Assembly (NCBI GenBank): GCA_024680815.1 | Contig: JAILBQ010000033.1 | Span: 1-64,000 of the forward strand | Reading direction: 5' to 3' | DNA length: 64,000 bases | Origin: Lachnospiraceae bacterium | GTDB lineage: Bacteria; Bacillota; Clostridia; Lachnospirales; Lachnospiraceae | Shown: piece after piece, positions 1 to 9,248 of the stretch | How positions within the stretch are numbered: the stretch's first letter is position 1 | Layout of the letters: every line of letters begins with the position of its first letter | The notes under the pieces: generated by a model | Databases searched by the model: none | The model's input: only the letters and a program-made list of their open reading frames with translations | What the model was told of the DNA's origin: nothing | Position numbers and translations under genes: made by a program

Positions 1-2
1 TC

Positions 3-659
3 GAAAAGCTTATTGCGCCCATCTTAAAAGGGGAGGCGGAGATCGTAATCGGTGAGAGGCCGATTGACGAAACGGAGCATTTTTCTCCTCTTAAAAAGAA
101 GCTTCAGCATCTGGGAAGCTTTGTTGTGCGAAAGGCGTCAAATACCGATATTCCCGATGCACCCAGCGGTTTCCGGGCCTTTTCCAGAGAAGCCGCCATG
201 CATCTTAATGTTATAAACAATTATACCTATACATTGGAAACCATCGTACAGGCGGGGCGCAACAACATGGCCATCACCTCGGTTCCCATTTCCACAAATC
301 CGGAACTGAGAAAATCAAGACTCTTCCACAGTATGGCCGGATATGTGAAAAAATCCATGCTGACAATTATAAGGGCATACATGATGTACCGTCCGCTTAC
401 TTTTTTTACCATAGTCGGGGCGGTGCCTTTCCTTGTGGGTCTGGCTCTCATGATCCGGTTCCTTGTATTCTTTGTTAACGGGGCCGGGATGGGACATATT
501 CAGTCTCTGATTTTCGCAAGTACGCTGATGATGCTGGGTTTCATGACCTTTGTGCTGGGAATGCAGGCAGACATCATCGCCGCCAACCGTAAGCTTTTAG
601 AGGACATCCAGTTTCGCATCCGCCGCATGGAGATGGGTGAGAAGAAAGACGAAGAATAA
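3..659 (+). CDS. Glycosyltransferase family 2 (DPM/GtrB-like), C-terminal part, truncated by window start
   Basis: Frame is open from base 3 (EKLIAPILKGEAEIVIGERPID...DAPSGFRAFSREAA) with two C-terminal TM segments. Confidence 0.8.
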   Translation, partial: EKLIAPILKGEAEIVIGERPIDETEHFSPLKKKLQHLGSFVVRKASNTDIPDAPSGFRAFSREAAMHLNVINNYTYTLETIVQAGRNNMAITSVPISTNPELRKSRLFHSMAGYVKKSMLTIIRAYMMYRPLTFFTIVGAVPFLVGLALMIRFLVFFVNGAGMGHIQSLIFASTLMMLGFMTFVLGMQADIIAANRKLLEDIQFRIRRMEMGEKKDEE

Positions 660-673
660 AAAGGGGGTTCAAA

Positions 674-3600
674 ATGTCACAACGAAAGGATATAGAAAAG
701 GTACTGATTATCGGCTCCGGCCCCATTGTTATCGGCCAGGCCTGCGAATTTGACTATTCCGGTACCCAGGCCTGCAAGGCGCTCCGGTCCCTCGGTTACA
801 AGGTGGTTTTAGTTAATTCCAACCCGGCAACAATAATGACCGATCCGGAGATGGCGGATGAAACCTATATCGAACCCTTAAATCTGGGAAGACTCACGAA
901 GATCATTGAAAAGGAACGCCCGGACGCTCTGCTCCCGAATCTCGGAGGCCAGTCGGGGCTTAATCTTTGCGCGGAGCTCAGTAAGGCAGGAGTGCTGGAA
1001 AAATACGGAGTTAAGGTTATCGGGGTTCAGGTGGACGCCATTGAACGGGGCGAGGACAGGGTTGAATTTAAAAAAACCATGGAAGCCCTGGGAATAGAGA
1101 TGGCCAGAAGTGAAGTGGCCTACAGTGTGGAGGAAGCGCTGAAAATCGCCGATTCCCTGGGATATCCTGTGGTGCTCAGACCGGCATATACCATGGGAGG
1201 AGCCGGCGGCGGTCTGGTCTACAACAAGGACGAGCTTTCCACGGTCTGCGCCAGAGGACTTCAGGCTTCCCTGGTGCACCAGGTGCTGGTAGAGGAGTCC
1301 GTTATGGGCTGGGAGGAGCTGGAGCTGGAGGTTGTCCGCGATCAGGACGGCAACATGATCACTGTCTGCTTCATAGAAAATGTGGATCCCATGGGGATAC
1401 ATACCGGCGATTCCTTCTGCACCGCTCCTATGCTTACCATATCGGAGGAGATTCAGCAGAGGCTTCAGGAGGCGGCTTATAAAATTGTAGAGCACATCGG
1501 AGTCATAGGAGGCACTAATGTACAGTTTGCCCATGACCCGATAAGTGACCGGATTATTGTAATCGAGATTAATCCGAGAACTTCCAGATCCTCGGCTCTT
1601 GCCAGCAAGGCTACAGGATTTCCGATTGCCTATGTGTCGGCGAAGCTGGCAGCGGGACTGCGTTTAAATGAAATCTCCTGCGGGAAATACGGAACTCTTG
1701 ATAAATACAAGCCGGACGGAGATTATGTAGTGGTAAAATTCGCCCGTTGGGCTTTTGAAAAGTTCAAGGGCGTGGAGGACAGGCTGGGAACCCAGATGCG
1801 GGCCGTGGGTGAGGTTATGAGTATCGGAAAAACCTATAAAGAGGCCTTCCAGAAAGCGGTGCGTTCGCTGGAAAAGGGGAGAGCCGGCCTCGGGCACGTC
1901 AGTAATTTTGATACTCTGGGAAAGGAAGAGCTGCTGCGCCGTCTGGTGACTCCTTCCAGTGAAAGACATTTCCTGTTATATGAAGCGCTTCGGGCGGGAG
2001 CGGAAATCGACGAACTCTACGAGCTTACCCATGTTAAGAAATGGTTTTTGGAACAGATGAAGGAGCTTACAGACGAAGAGGAGACTCTGCGCTCCTATGA
2101 AGGCAGCCTTCCCCCGCGGGAAATAATGAAGACCGCCAAGGAGGACGGCTTTTCCGACCAGTATTTAAGCGAGCTTCTTAAGCTTCCGGAGGATGAGATA
2201 CGCGCATACCGGACAGAGCTTGATATTACCGAAAAATGGGATCAGGTTCATGTCAGCGGGACGGAAAACAGTGCCTATTTTTATTCTACCTATGCCGATA
2301 CACCGGATAATGACCCGGTAAATCCTGACACAAAGAAAATCATGATTCTGGGGGGCGGACCCAATCGAATCGGTCAGGGTATAGAATTTGACTATTGCTG
2401 CGTTCATGCGGCACAGTCTCTTAAAAAACTGGGGTTTGAAACGATAATCGTGAACTGCAATCCGGAGACGGTCTCCACAGACTATGATACCTCCGATAAA
2501 CTTTATTTTGAGCCTCTGACCCTGGAGGACGTACTCTCTATTTATAACAAGGAGAAGCCGGTGGGGGTCATTGCCCAGTTCGGAGGGCAGACGCCCTTAA
2601 ATCTGGCCTCAGAGCTTGAAAAGAACGGAGTGAAGATCCTCGGTACCTCGCCGGCGGTTATTGATCTGGCGGAGGATCGGGATCAGTTTCGGAAGGTCAT
2701 GGAAAAGCTGGGAATCCCCATGCCTGAATCCGGAATGGCGTCGACCCTTGATGAAGCGGAGAAGATTGCGGAAAAAATCGGTTATCCCGTAATGGTCCGG
2801 CCTTCCTACGTGTTGGGCGGACGCGGGATGGAGGTGGTCTATGACAGGGAAGCCCTGTCGGAGTATATGAAGGCTGCGGTGGGTGTCACGCCGGAGCGTC
2901 CCATACTGATAGACCGGTTTTTGCAGCATGCCATGGAATGTGAGGCGGATGCCATAAGCGACGGGAGATGCGCCTATGTTCCCGCGGTCATGGAGCATAT
3001 AGAGCTGGCAGGGATACATTCCGGAGATTCCGCCTGTATCCTGCCCTCCAGGCACATTCCCGAGGAGGCTCTTGCAACCATCCGGGAATATACAAGGAAG
3101 ATCGCGGAAGAAATGCATGTGGTCGGGCTTATGAATATGCAGTATGCCATAGAGAAAGGCAGGGTTTATGTCCTGGAGGCGAATCCCCGGGCATCCCGGA
3201 CCGTTCCGCTGGTGTCCAAGGTCTGCGGAATCAGAATGGTTCCTCTGGCCACAGAGATTATAACCGCGTCTCTAACAGGGAAGGAATCTCCCGTTAAAGA
3301 CCTGAAAGACAGAAAAATTCCATACTACGGAGTGAAGGAAGCGGTATTTCCCTTTAATATGTTCCAGGAGGTGGATCCGATTCTGGGGCCGGAAATGCGT
3401 TCAACCGGCGAGGTGCTGGGAATCTCGGAAAGTGCCGGAGAGGCTTTCTTCAAGGCTGAGGAAGCCGCCGGAGCGGTTCTTCCGTTGTCAGGTACGGTTC
3501 TCATTTCCGTAAACACCCAGGATAAACCCTATGCGGTGGAGATTGCACGTGAGTTTCACGAGGCAGGCTTTAAGATTCTTTCCACCGGGAAAACCTGCGA

Positions 3601-3895
3601 GCTTATCAGGGGGGCCGGGATACCGGTGGAGCTGGTGAAAAAGCTCTATGAAGGCCGCCCCAATATTCTGGATCTCATGACAAACGGAAAAATACAGCTG
3701 GTGGTTAATTCTCCCGTGGGGAAGGATTCTATCCACGACGACAGTTACCTGAGGAAGGCGGCAGTAAGAGCCAGAGTTCCCTATATTACCACAATCGCCG
3801 CGGCAGGGGCCGCGGCACAGGGAATTACAAATATGTTAAAAATGGGAAGCGGAAAAATCCGCTCTCTCAAGGAGTGGCATCGTCTGATAGAGTAG
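674..3895 (+). CDS. carB: Carbamoyl-phosphate synthase large subunit
   Basis: 1073 aa; duplicated ATP-grasp halves (IGSGPIVIGQACEFDYSG, ILGGGPNRIGQGIEFDYCC), MGS-like C-terminus. Confidence 0.98.
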   Translation: MSQRKDIEKVLIIGSGPIVIGQACEFDYSGTQACKALRSLGYKVVLVNSNPATIMTDPEMADETYIEPLNLGRLTKIIEKERPDALLPNLGGQSGLNLCAELSKAGVLEKYGVKVIGVQVDAIERGEDRVEFKKTMEALGIEMARSEVAYSVEEALKIADSLGYPVVLRPAYTMGGAGGGLVYNKDELSTVCARGLQASLVHQVLVEESVMGWEELELEVVRDQDGNMITVCFIENVDPMGIHTGDSFCTAPMLTISEEIQQRLQEAAYKIVEHIGVIGGTNVQFAHDPISDRIIVIEINPRTSRSSALASKATGFPIAYVSAKLAAGLRLNEISCGKYGTLDKYKPDGDYVVVKFARWAFEKFKGVEDRLGTQMRAVGEVMSIGKTYKEAFQKAVRSLEKGRAGLGHVSNFDTLGKEELLRRLVTPSSERHFLLYEALRAGAEIDELYELTHVKKWFLEQMKELTDEEETLRSYEGSLPPREIMKTAKEDGFSDQYLSELLKLPEDEIRAYRTELDITEKWDQVHVSGTENSAYFYSTYADTPDNDPVNPDTKKIMILGGGPNRIGQGIEFDYCCVHAAQSLKKLGFETIIVNCNPETVSTDYDTSDKLYFEPLTLEDVLSIYNKEKPVGVIAQFGGQTPLNLASELEKNGVKILGTSPAVIDLAEDRDQFRKVMEKLGIPMPESGMASTLDEAEKIAEKIGYPVMVRPSYVLGGRGMEVVYDREALSEYMKAAVGVTPERPILIDRFLQHAMECEADAISDGRCAYVPAVMEHIELAGIHSGDSACILPSRHIPEEALATIREYTRKIAEEMHVVGLMNMQYAIEKGRVYVLEANPRASRTVPLVSKVCGIRMVPLATEIITASLTGKESPVKDLKDRKIPYYGVKEAVFPFNMFQEVDPILGPEMRSTGEVLGISESAGEAFFKAEEAAGAVLPLSGTVLISVNTQDKPYAVEIAREFHEAGFKILSTGKTCELIRGAGIPVELVKKLYEGRPNILDLMTNGKIQLVVNSPVGKDSIHDDSYLRKAAVRARVPYITTIAAAGAAAQGITNMLKMGSGKIRSLKEWHRLIE

Positions 3896-4364
3896 GCAGG
3901 GTTTCATCTCCGGATACCCAGGCCTCGTCCACATGGATGATGCGGTAGCGGTCACGATCGATGCGGGCATAAACAATGGATATGCCTGCGTTGATCACCA
4001 GCCGTTTGCACATGGCGCAGCAGTCGGTGTCCTCAGTGTATTGCCCTGTGGAGGCTTCTATCCCGGTCAGAAACAGGGAGGAGCCAAGCATCTCTTCTCT
4101 TGAAGCGGCAATTATGGCGTTGGCCTCCGCGTGGACGCTTCTGCACAGCTCGTAACGTTCTCCTCTGGCAACGCCCAGAGACTCTCTGAGACATACCCCG
4201 AGATCCGTACAGTTTGCCCTGCCCCGGGGAGCTCCGTTATAGCCGGTGGAGATAACGGTGTCGTTTTTTACGATAACGGCGCCGTAGCGGCGCCTTATAC
4301 ACGTAGATCTGGCCAGCACAACCTCCGCCAGATCCAGATAGTAGTTTATTTTGTCACGTCTCAT
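3867..4364 (-). CDS. dCMP/cytidine deaminase family protein (ComEB-like)
   Basis: HAEANAI and CCAMCKRLVINAGI zinc motifs; likely start MRRDKINYY inside the longer ORF. Confidence 0.9.
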   Translation of the reverse strand: MRRDKINYYLDLAEVVLARSTCIRRRYGAVIVKNDTVISTGYNGAPRGRANCTDLGVCLRESLGVARGERYELCRSVHAEANAIIAASREEMLGSSLFLTGIEASTGQYTEDTDCCAMCKRLVINAGISIVYARIDRDRYRIIHVDEAWVSGDETLPTLSDDATP

Positions 4365-4406
4365 GAATAATCCTTTCAGAACTGCCATGGGCTTATAAGC
4401 CAAAGG

Positions 4407-5045
4407 TTAAATCAGCCTCAGACCCTCCAAAGCCTCGGAGGCGATCATGGTTTCTGCCTTTTCTTTTAAGAACACGGCCCGGGAGGCTGTTAAAAGCTCC
4501 GGTGTGGAATATTCCGTGAGCATGTTGGCAATCTGGTGGAAGGTTTCCGCGTCGTCCCGGCAGCGAATTATCAGATAGTAAAGGCCGTTATCCTTATAGA
4601 GGGAGCTCATGACCGCGTCGGGCTTCGGCACGGAGTGGGCGGCGCTTATACAGTCGTCCAGCTCCCGGAAAGCATAAAGTCTGGTGTCCGTTTCCCCATC
4701 CTTTGAAGTACCGGAAAGCCTTCCGGCTTCCTGGAAATCTTCCGGAGACGAAAGGACTCCGGGAGCGAACCTGGAAAACCTGGTGTCCAGCTCCTCCGGA
4801 TCTTCAACCTTTGTGATGATAAGCACAATGGTGTCCCCTGACAGAGGAATAGCCTCGATCATCAGAGGAATATCCTCGGCTTCAAAGCCGAAGCGTCTGG
4901 AAGCCTCGTTCATCATATCGCGAAAGAGATTTTTCGCTTTTTCCGTTCCGTAGGCCAGTTCACTGAGCTTTAAATTACGAACCTCCAGATCACTTTTGGT
5001 AAGAGTGCAGCGAATCTGATGGTCGTTAACCCGTTCTATTTTCAT
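4407..5045 (-). CDS. mecA: Adaptor protein MecA
   Basis: MKIERVNDHQIRCTLTKSDLEVRNLKLSELAYGTEKAKNLFRDMM is typical of the MecA N-terminal domain. Confidence 0.88.
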   Translation of the reverse strand: MKIERVNDHQIRCTLTKSDLEVRNLKLSELAYGTEKAKNLFRDMMNEASRRFGFEAEDIPLMIEAIPLSGDTIVLIITKVEDPEELDTRFSRFAPGVLSSPEDFQEAGRLSGTSKDGETDTRLYAFRELDDCISAAHSVPKPDAVMSSLYKDNGLYYLIIRCRDDAETFHQIANMLTEYSTPELLTASRAVFLKEKAETMIASEALEGLRLI

Positions 5046-5059
5046 AAATGTCCTTCCTT

Positions 5060-5113
5060 TTATTCCATAATTATGAGTTATTCCATAATTATGAGTTATT
5101 CCATAATTATGAG
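5060..5113. repeat. Three perfect tandem copies of an 18-bp unit (TTATTCCATAATTATGAG)
   Basis: Read directly: 5060-5077, 5078-5095, 5096-5113. Confidence 0.97.
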
Positions 5114-6196
5114 GCTGGCGCAGTCCACGTCGTTGCCGAGATCATAGAGCTTTCCGCTTTTTAAGCCGACCACCTTCGGGCGGAGCACAAATCTGGGATC
5201 GTTTTCCACTACCTTGGCCGGTTCTCCCGATGAAAGATGCACGATGCTGTCCACGGGATAAAGGATTATGCTGCCTAAAAAGCTTTTCATCGCGTCAATG
5301 TCCAGATCAGCGGTCATTGCCATTATCATTTCGATGGCTTCCTGTCTGGAGAAACCGCTTTTATAGGGGCGTTCGGTCACCAGAGCGTCATAAACATCCG
5401 CTACGGAAATAATTTTGGCGTATTTATGGATTTTCTTCCCATCTACGCCGAGAGGGTAACCCTTTCCGTTAATTTTTTCATGATGCTGAAGCACCCCACA
5501 CTTTATTCCATCGGAAAAATCGTTCTTTTCCTTAAGTATCTGATAACCGAAAAGGGAATGTTTTTTCATGACGGAAAATTCTTCCTCGTCAAGCCTTCCG
5601 GGTTTATTAAGCACCTCATTGGGAATTTTGGATTTACCCACATCGTGAAGAAGGCCGGCAATGCCGATTTCCCGAATCTCGTTCCGGTTCAGACCGAAAT
5701 TTTTTCCGATAATCATTGCCATCGTGGCCACATCGACACTGTGCTTAAAGGTATATTCATCGCTGACCTTAAGCATACTTATGTCAACCGCGACAGCGTC
5801 ATTGTCTTCAATAACCTTCATGAGCTCGGAGGAAACGTTGGTTGTAGCCTCCAGAAAGCCATCGGACTCGGTGTTGCTGAAGAGATACTGGATGCCTTCT
5901 CCTACCCTGGCCTTAACATCTTCGTTAAGCTGAACTCTGGCCCGATCCTCAACCCGGCTTTTTTCAATAAGATCCCTTGTGAACTGGGGTATGGACAGCT
6001 CCAGTTCTTCAGGATCAGCCTCGCCCTCTCTGACATAGACCCCGCCTATTCCTTTGCTCTGAAGATATTCAATATGAAAATCATCCAGAAAAGCGCCTTT
6101 TTCAATAAGGGCCCGCCCGGTGCGATCCACGATTGCCTGGTCGATGACCATACCGCTTTTCAGAACCCGGGTGCTTATAAACTTTCTTTTGATCAT
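5096..6196 (-). CDS. HD-GYP domain phosphodiesterase-like protein
   Basis: HSVDVATMAMIIG, LLHDVGKSKIP, HHEKINGKGYP motifs; start MIKRKFISTRVLKSGM chosen. Confidence 0.9.
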   Translation of the reverse strand: MIKRKFISTRVLKSGMVIDQAIVDRTGRALIEKGAFLDDFHIEYLQSKGIGGVYVREGEADPEELELSIPQFTRDLIEKSRVEDRARVQLNEDVKARVGEGIQYLFSNTESDGFLEATTNVSSELMKVIEDNDAVAVDISMLKVSDEYTFKHSVDVATMAMIIGKNFGLNRNEIREIGIAGLLHDVGKSKIPNEVLNKPGRLDEEEFSVMKKHSLFGYQILKEKNDFSDGIKCGVLQHHEKINGKGYPLGVDGKKIHKYAKIISVADVYDALVTERPYKSGFSRQEAIEMIMAMTADLDIDAMKSFLGSIILYPVDSIVHLSSGEPAKVVENDPRFVLRPKVVGLKSGKLYDLGNDVDCASLIIME

Positions 6197-6205
6197 GTTA
6201 AAACC

Positions 6206-6234
6206 ATTATAGAGCGTATAGGGAATTGATGCAA
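6206..6234 (-). promoter_or_regulatory. Putative sigma-A promoter for the HD-GYP gene
   Basis: Minus strand TTGCAT-N17-TATAAT; -10 lies 9 nt before the ATG. Confidence 0.55.
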
Positions 6235-6254
6235 CCGGAAAAGAGAGGTATAAT
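6226..6254 (+). promoter_or_regulatory. Putative sigma-A promoter for degV
   Basis: TTGATG-N17-TATAAT; -10 ends 6 nt before the ATG at 6261. Confidence 0.6.
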
Positions 6255-6260
6255 ACCGGT

Positions 6261-7142
6261 ATGTATGTATTAAGTTGTTGCTCTACGGCTGATCTGGATC
6301 TTGAATATATGCGGGAGAGCGGCCTTTCCTTCATCGGCTTTCACTATACCCTGGACGGGGTGACCTATACCGATGATCTGGAACAGACCATGACTTACGC
6401 CGAGTTTTATCAAAGGCTCACCTCCGGATCCGACTGTGTTTCATCCCAGATTAATTCCGCAGAATATGAAGAGTATTTCAGAAAATTTTTACAGGAGGGA
6501 CAGGATATTCTTCATGTCACCCTGTCCTCCGGAATTTCCGGTACCCTGAATTCCGCCAGGGTTGCGGCAGAAGAGCTTATGGAGGAGTTTCCGGGCCGCA
6601 CCGTTTATATTGTGGATTCCCTGTGTGCCAGCTCCGGGCTGGGGCTATTTATGGCCACTCTTTCGTCTCTTAAGGCGGGGGGAATGAGCCTTGAAGAGCT
6701 CTACCAATGGGCGCTGGATAACCGGCAGAGGCTCCGGCACTACTTCTTCTCCTCGGACCTGTCATTTTTCATTAAAGGAGGGCGTATCTCGAAGGCAGCG
6801 GGAGTTTTCGGAGGGATGCTGGGAATCTGTCCGCTTATGGATGTGGCTCCCGACGGAACCTTACGGGTTCTGGAAAAAATCCGCGGCAAAAAACGGGTTA
6901 CGGACGCCATAGTACGGAAGATGGAGCAGACCGCGGATAAAGGGCGGGAATATGACGGAAAATGCTTTATATCCAATTCCGCCTGTTTAAAGGACGCCGA
7001 AGCTGTGGCAAAGCTTGTGGAAGAGCGCTTCCCGAAGCTTGACGGGAAGGTAAAAATCTTTTCCATAGGAACAACCATCGGAACGCATACCGGCCCCGGC
7101 ACTGTGGCGTTATTCTTCTGGGGAAGTCCCAGAGGGGGCTGA
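6261..7142 (+). CDS. DegV family fatty-acid-binding protein
   Basis: STADLDLEYM, LHVTLSSGISGTLNSARVA, SFFIKGGRISKAAG, IGTHTGPGTVALFFWG. Confidence 0.93.
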   Translation: MYVLSCCSTADLDLEYMRESGLSFIGFHYTLDGVTYTDDLEQTMTYAEFYQRLTSGSDCVSSQINSAEYEEYFRKFLQEGQDILHVTLSSGISGTLNSARVAAEELMEEFPGRTVYIVDSLCASSGLGLFMATLSSLKAGGMSLEELYQWALDNRQRLRHYFFSSDLSFFIKGGRISKAAGVFGGMLGICPLMDVAPDGTLRVLEKIRGKKRVTDAIVRKMEQTADKGREYDGKCFISNSACLKDAEAVAKLVEERFPKLDGKVKIFSIGTTIGTHTGPGTVALFFWGSPRGG

Positions 7143-7143
7143 A

Positions 7144-7650
7144 ATGCTGCAGCTAATAAATATTGCGTCTCCTGAGGATGCCCCGAGGATTGACGCGCTG
7201 ATGGGAGAGCAGCGGAATAATCCTCTTTTTGTGGCGGATGACCTGGGATTTATCGAAAGGCATATTTCCGAAGAGGGCTTTACTCTTCTTATCGAAAGCC
7301 CGGATCCCGAAGAGGCGGAGTTGTCTGCTTTCCTTATTTTACGCTTTCCTGGAGAGGCGCAGGACAATCTGGGGAGAGATCTGGACTTTTCCGCCGGGGA
7401 GCTTAATAAATGTGTTCACATGGAATCGCTGGTTGTTTCACTTGTGGCTCAGGGGCAGGGCATGGGCGGGATGCTTATTTCCGCAGGGCTTAAGGAGGCA
7501 GCGAAGCGGGGTGCGGAATTTGCATTTGCCACCGTGCATCCTGATAACACAGCTTCACTTAAGAGCTTTTATAAAAACGGATTTGAAGTAAAGGCTGATG
7601 TGATAAAATATGGCGGAAAGCCCAGAAAGCTGCTTTTCAGAAAACTGTAA
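7144..7650 (+). CDS. GNAT family N-acetyltransferase
   Basis: SLVVSLVAQGQGMGGMLISAGLKEAAKRG...TVHPDNTASLKSFYKNGFEV. Confidence 0.85.
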   Translation: MLQLINIASPEDAPRIDALMGEQRNNPLFVADDLGFIERHISEEGFTLLIESPDPEEAELSAFLILRFPGEAQDNLGRDLDFSAGELNKCVHMESLVVSLVAQGQGMGGMLISAGLKEAAKRGAEFAFATVHPDNTASLKSFYKNGFEVKADVIKYGGKPRKLLFRKL

Positions 7651-7660
7651 AACAGACAAA

Positions 7661-7697
7661 ACAGCCCGGAGCGGTTTCGCCCCGGGCTGTTCTTTTC
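7661..7697. terminator. Intrinsic terminator hairpin
   Basis: ACAGCCCGG...CCGGGCTGT followed by TCTTTTCTT; lies between convergent genes. Confidence 0.75.
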
Positions 7698-7704
7698 TTA
7701 CGGT

Positions 7705-7875
7705 TTATTCAGACTTGATGGCGCTGACCGGGCAGCCGGATTCGCAGGCACCGCAATCGATGCAGGCATCCGTATCAACCTCAAATTTGCCATCTCCCTC
7801 ATGAATTGCGCCGACAGGGCACTGTGAAGCACAGGAGCCGCAGCTGATGCATTCGTCAGAAATTACGTGAGCCAT
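7705..7875 (-). CDS. 2[4Fe-4S] ferredoxin
   Basis: MAHVISDECISCGSCASQCPVGAIHEGDGKFEVDTDACIDCGACESGCPVSAIKSE. Confidence 0.96.
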   Translation of the reverse strand: MAHVISDECISCGSCASQCPVGAIHEGDGKFEVDTDACIDCGACESGCPVSAIKSE

Positions 7876-7972
7876 AATTGATTCCTCCTTGCAATATTCA
7901 AAGTGGTTGCTGATTCGAGTTATTATAATACATATGACTTCTTTTTTCAAGTCTAACCGGTGTGCAAAACGC

Positions 7973-8001
7973 TTGAAAATCACAGGAAATAATTGTATAA
8001 C
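7973..8001 (+). promoter_or_regulatory. Putative sigma-A promoter
   Basis: TTGAAA-N17-TATAAC upstream of 8051 ORF. Confidence 0.5.
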
Positions 8002-8050
8002 AGATCCACAGGAGCATATTAAGGATTGAGACCTGAGAGGGAAGTAAATC

Positions 8051-8437
8051 GTGGACAGGGGCAGTGTAATATCGGAGCTTAAAGTCCGGGATCAGGACTG
8101 GAGCGAACTCTTATGGGAAGCTCTGAAACTGTATCAGGGTCATATTTTTACCACGGCGGGAAGGCGCTGGGGCAATACGGTCGCACCCGGGGTGGAATTC
8201 TCCTATACGATCAAGATTTCTTCAAGGACAGGGAAGCCGACCGAAGAGCTTCTTATCAGCAGAAAGGAACAGAGCAAGACCATAACCCGATCAACTGTGG
8301 ACATGGCTTACGGGAATGCCCGGGAGGTGCAGCGTCAGGAGGGATTTGTCAAAGGCCCCAAGCGTTTAAAGGTGTTTGGCGCCAGTTATCTCTACGCTAT
8401 TTTTAAGGAGTGGGGAATAATAACAGGCAGCCCGTAG
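8051..8437 (+). CDS. Hypothetical protein (128 aa)
   Basis: ORF with upstream promoter-like sequence; no family recognised. Confidence 0.6.
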   Translation: MDRGSVISELKVRDQDWSELLWEALKLYQGHIFTTAGRRWGNTVAPGVEFSYTIKISSRTGKPTEELLISRKEQSKTITRSTVDMAYGNAREVQRQEGFVKGPKRLKVFGASYLYAIFKEWGIITGSP

Positions 8438-8472
8438 CGGGTTTTGCCCTGAGCAGGAGTGCCTGCGGGGGA

Positions 8473-9138
8473 TCAATGACGGAGAAGAGACAGTATATCT
8501 TCGGGTGAAGCGGCAAATATATCAGCTCCGGTCTCCATAAGGCAGTCTCTGTCCCTGAATCCCCATAAAACGGATATACAGGGCAGCCCTGCGTTTCTGG
8601 CGGTTGCAAGATCAACTTCCGAATCTCCTATATATACGGCTTCTCCGGGCAGGCTTCCCAGCTCCCTCAGGGCTTCAAATACGGTATCCGGCGCAGGCTT
8701 TCTCCTGATCTCCGGTCTTTCTCCTATTGCGACATTTATGACTTCCGAAAAGAACTTTTCGTTCAGCTCCTTTACGGCGGAATCTATTTTGTTTGAGACA
8801 ATCGCCTGCTTAAACCCGAGACTTTGTAACTGTTTCATTAACGGGATAATTCCGTCGTAGGGTCTTGTTTTATCCAGACAATGAACATTGTAGTGTTCCT
8901 TAAACGCCGGAATCATTTCGTCTATGGTATCCGGAGGGGTTGTCCTGGGGACGGACTGCTCCAGGGCGTATCTGATGCCGCTGCCGAATACGCGCCTGTA
9001 CTCCTCCGCAGAATGCAGCGGAAAGCCGTACTTTCCCATCACATGATTCATTGATGCAGTCAGATCGTCCAGCGTGTTCAGAGTAGTTCCGTCCATATCG
9101 TATATTATTGTATTCCGTTTAATCATATCCGTAATCAT
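8473..9138 (-). CDS. HAD family hydrolase (phosphoglycolate phosphatase-like)
   Basis: IIYDMDGTTLNTLDDL, IVSNK, KPAPDTVFEAL, YIGDSEVDLATARNAG. Confidence 0.92.
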   Translation of the reverse strand: MITDMIKRNTIIYDMDGTTLNTLDDLTASMNHVMGKYGFPLHSAEEYRRVFGSGIRYALEQSVPRTTPPDTIDEMIPAFKEHYNVHCLDKTRPYDGIIPLMKQLQSLGFKQAIVSNKIDSAVKELNEKFFSEVINVAIGERPEIRRKPAPDTVFEALRELGSLPGEAVYIGDSEVDLATARNAGLPCISVLWGFRDRDCLMETGADIFAASPEDILSLLRH

Positions 9139-9160
9139 GGAATAAATATACCATAAATAG

Positions 9161-9189
9161 CTGACAAAGCGTAGTTTATTTGGTATAAT
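9161..9189 (+). promoter_or_regulatory. Putative sigma-A promoter of the pot operon
   Basis: CTGACA-N17-TATAAT. Confidence 0.55.
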
Positions 9190-9248
9190 AATTCATGTTG
9201 AGCTTTGAATTCAGACTATTTTTATTATTTCGGGAGGTTTTATGCGCC

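Noticed and set aside
878-1534. 218-aa minus-strand ORF
   Set aside because: Antisense to carB; no motif support
5060-5113. Possible CRISPR or operator array
   Set aside because: Head-to-tail 18-bp copies with no spacers, matching duplicated gene end; slippage is simpler
5426-6229. 267-aa plus-strand ORF opposite the HD-GYP gene
   Set aside because: Antisense of a clearly conserved HD-GYP frame; no family-like motifs, artefact of codon bias
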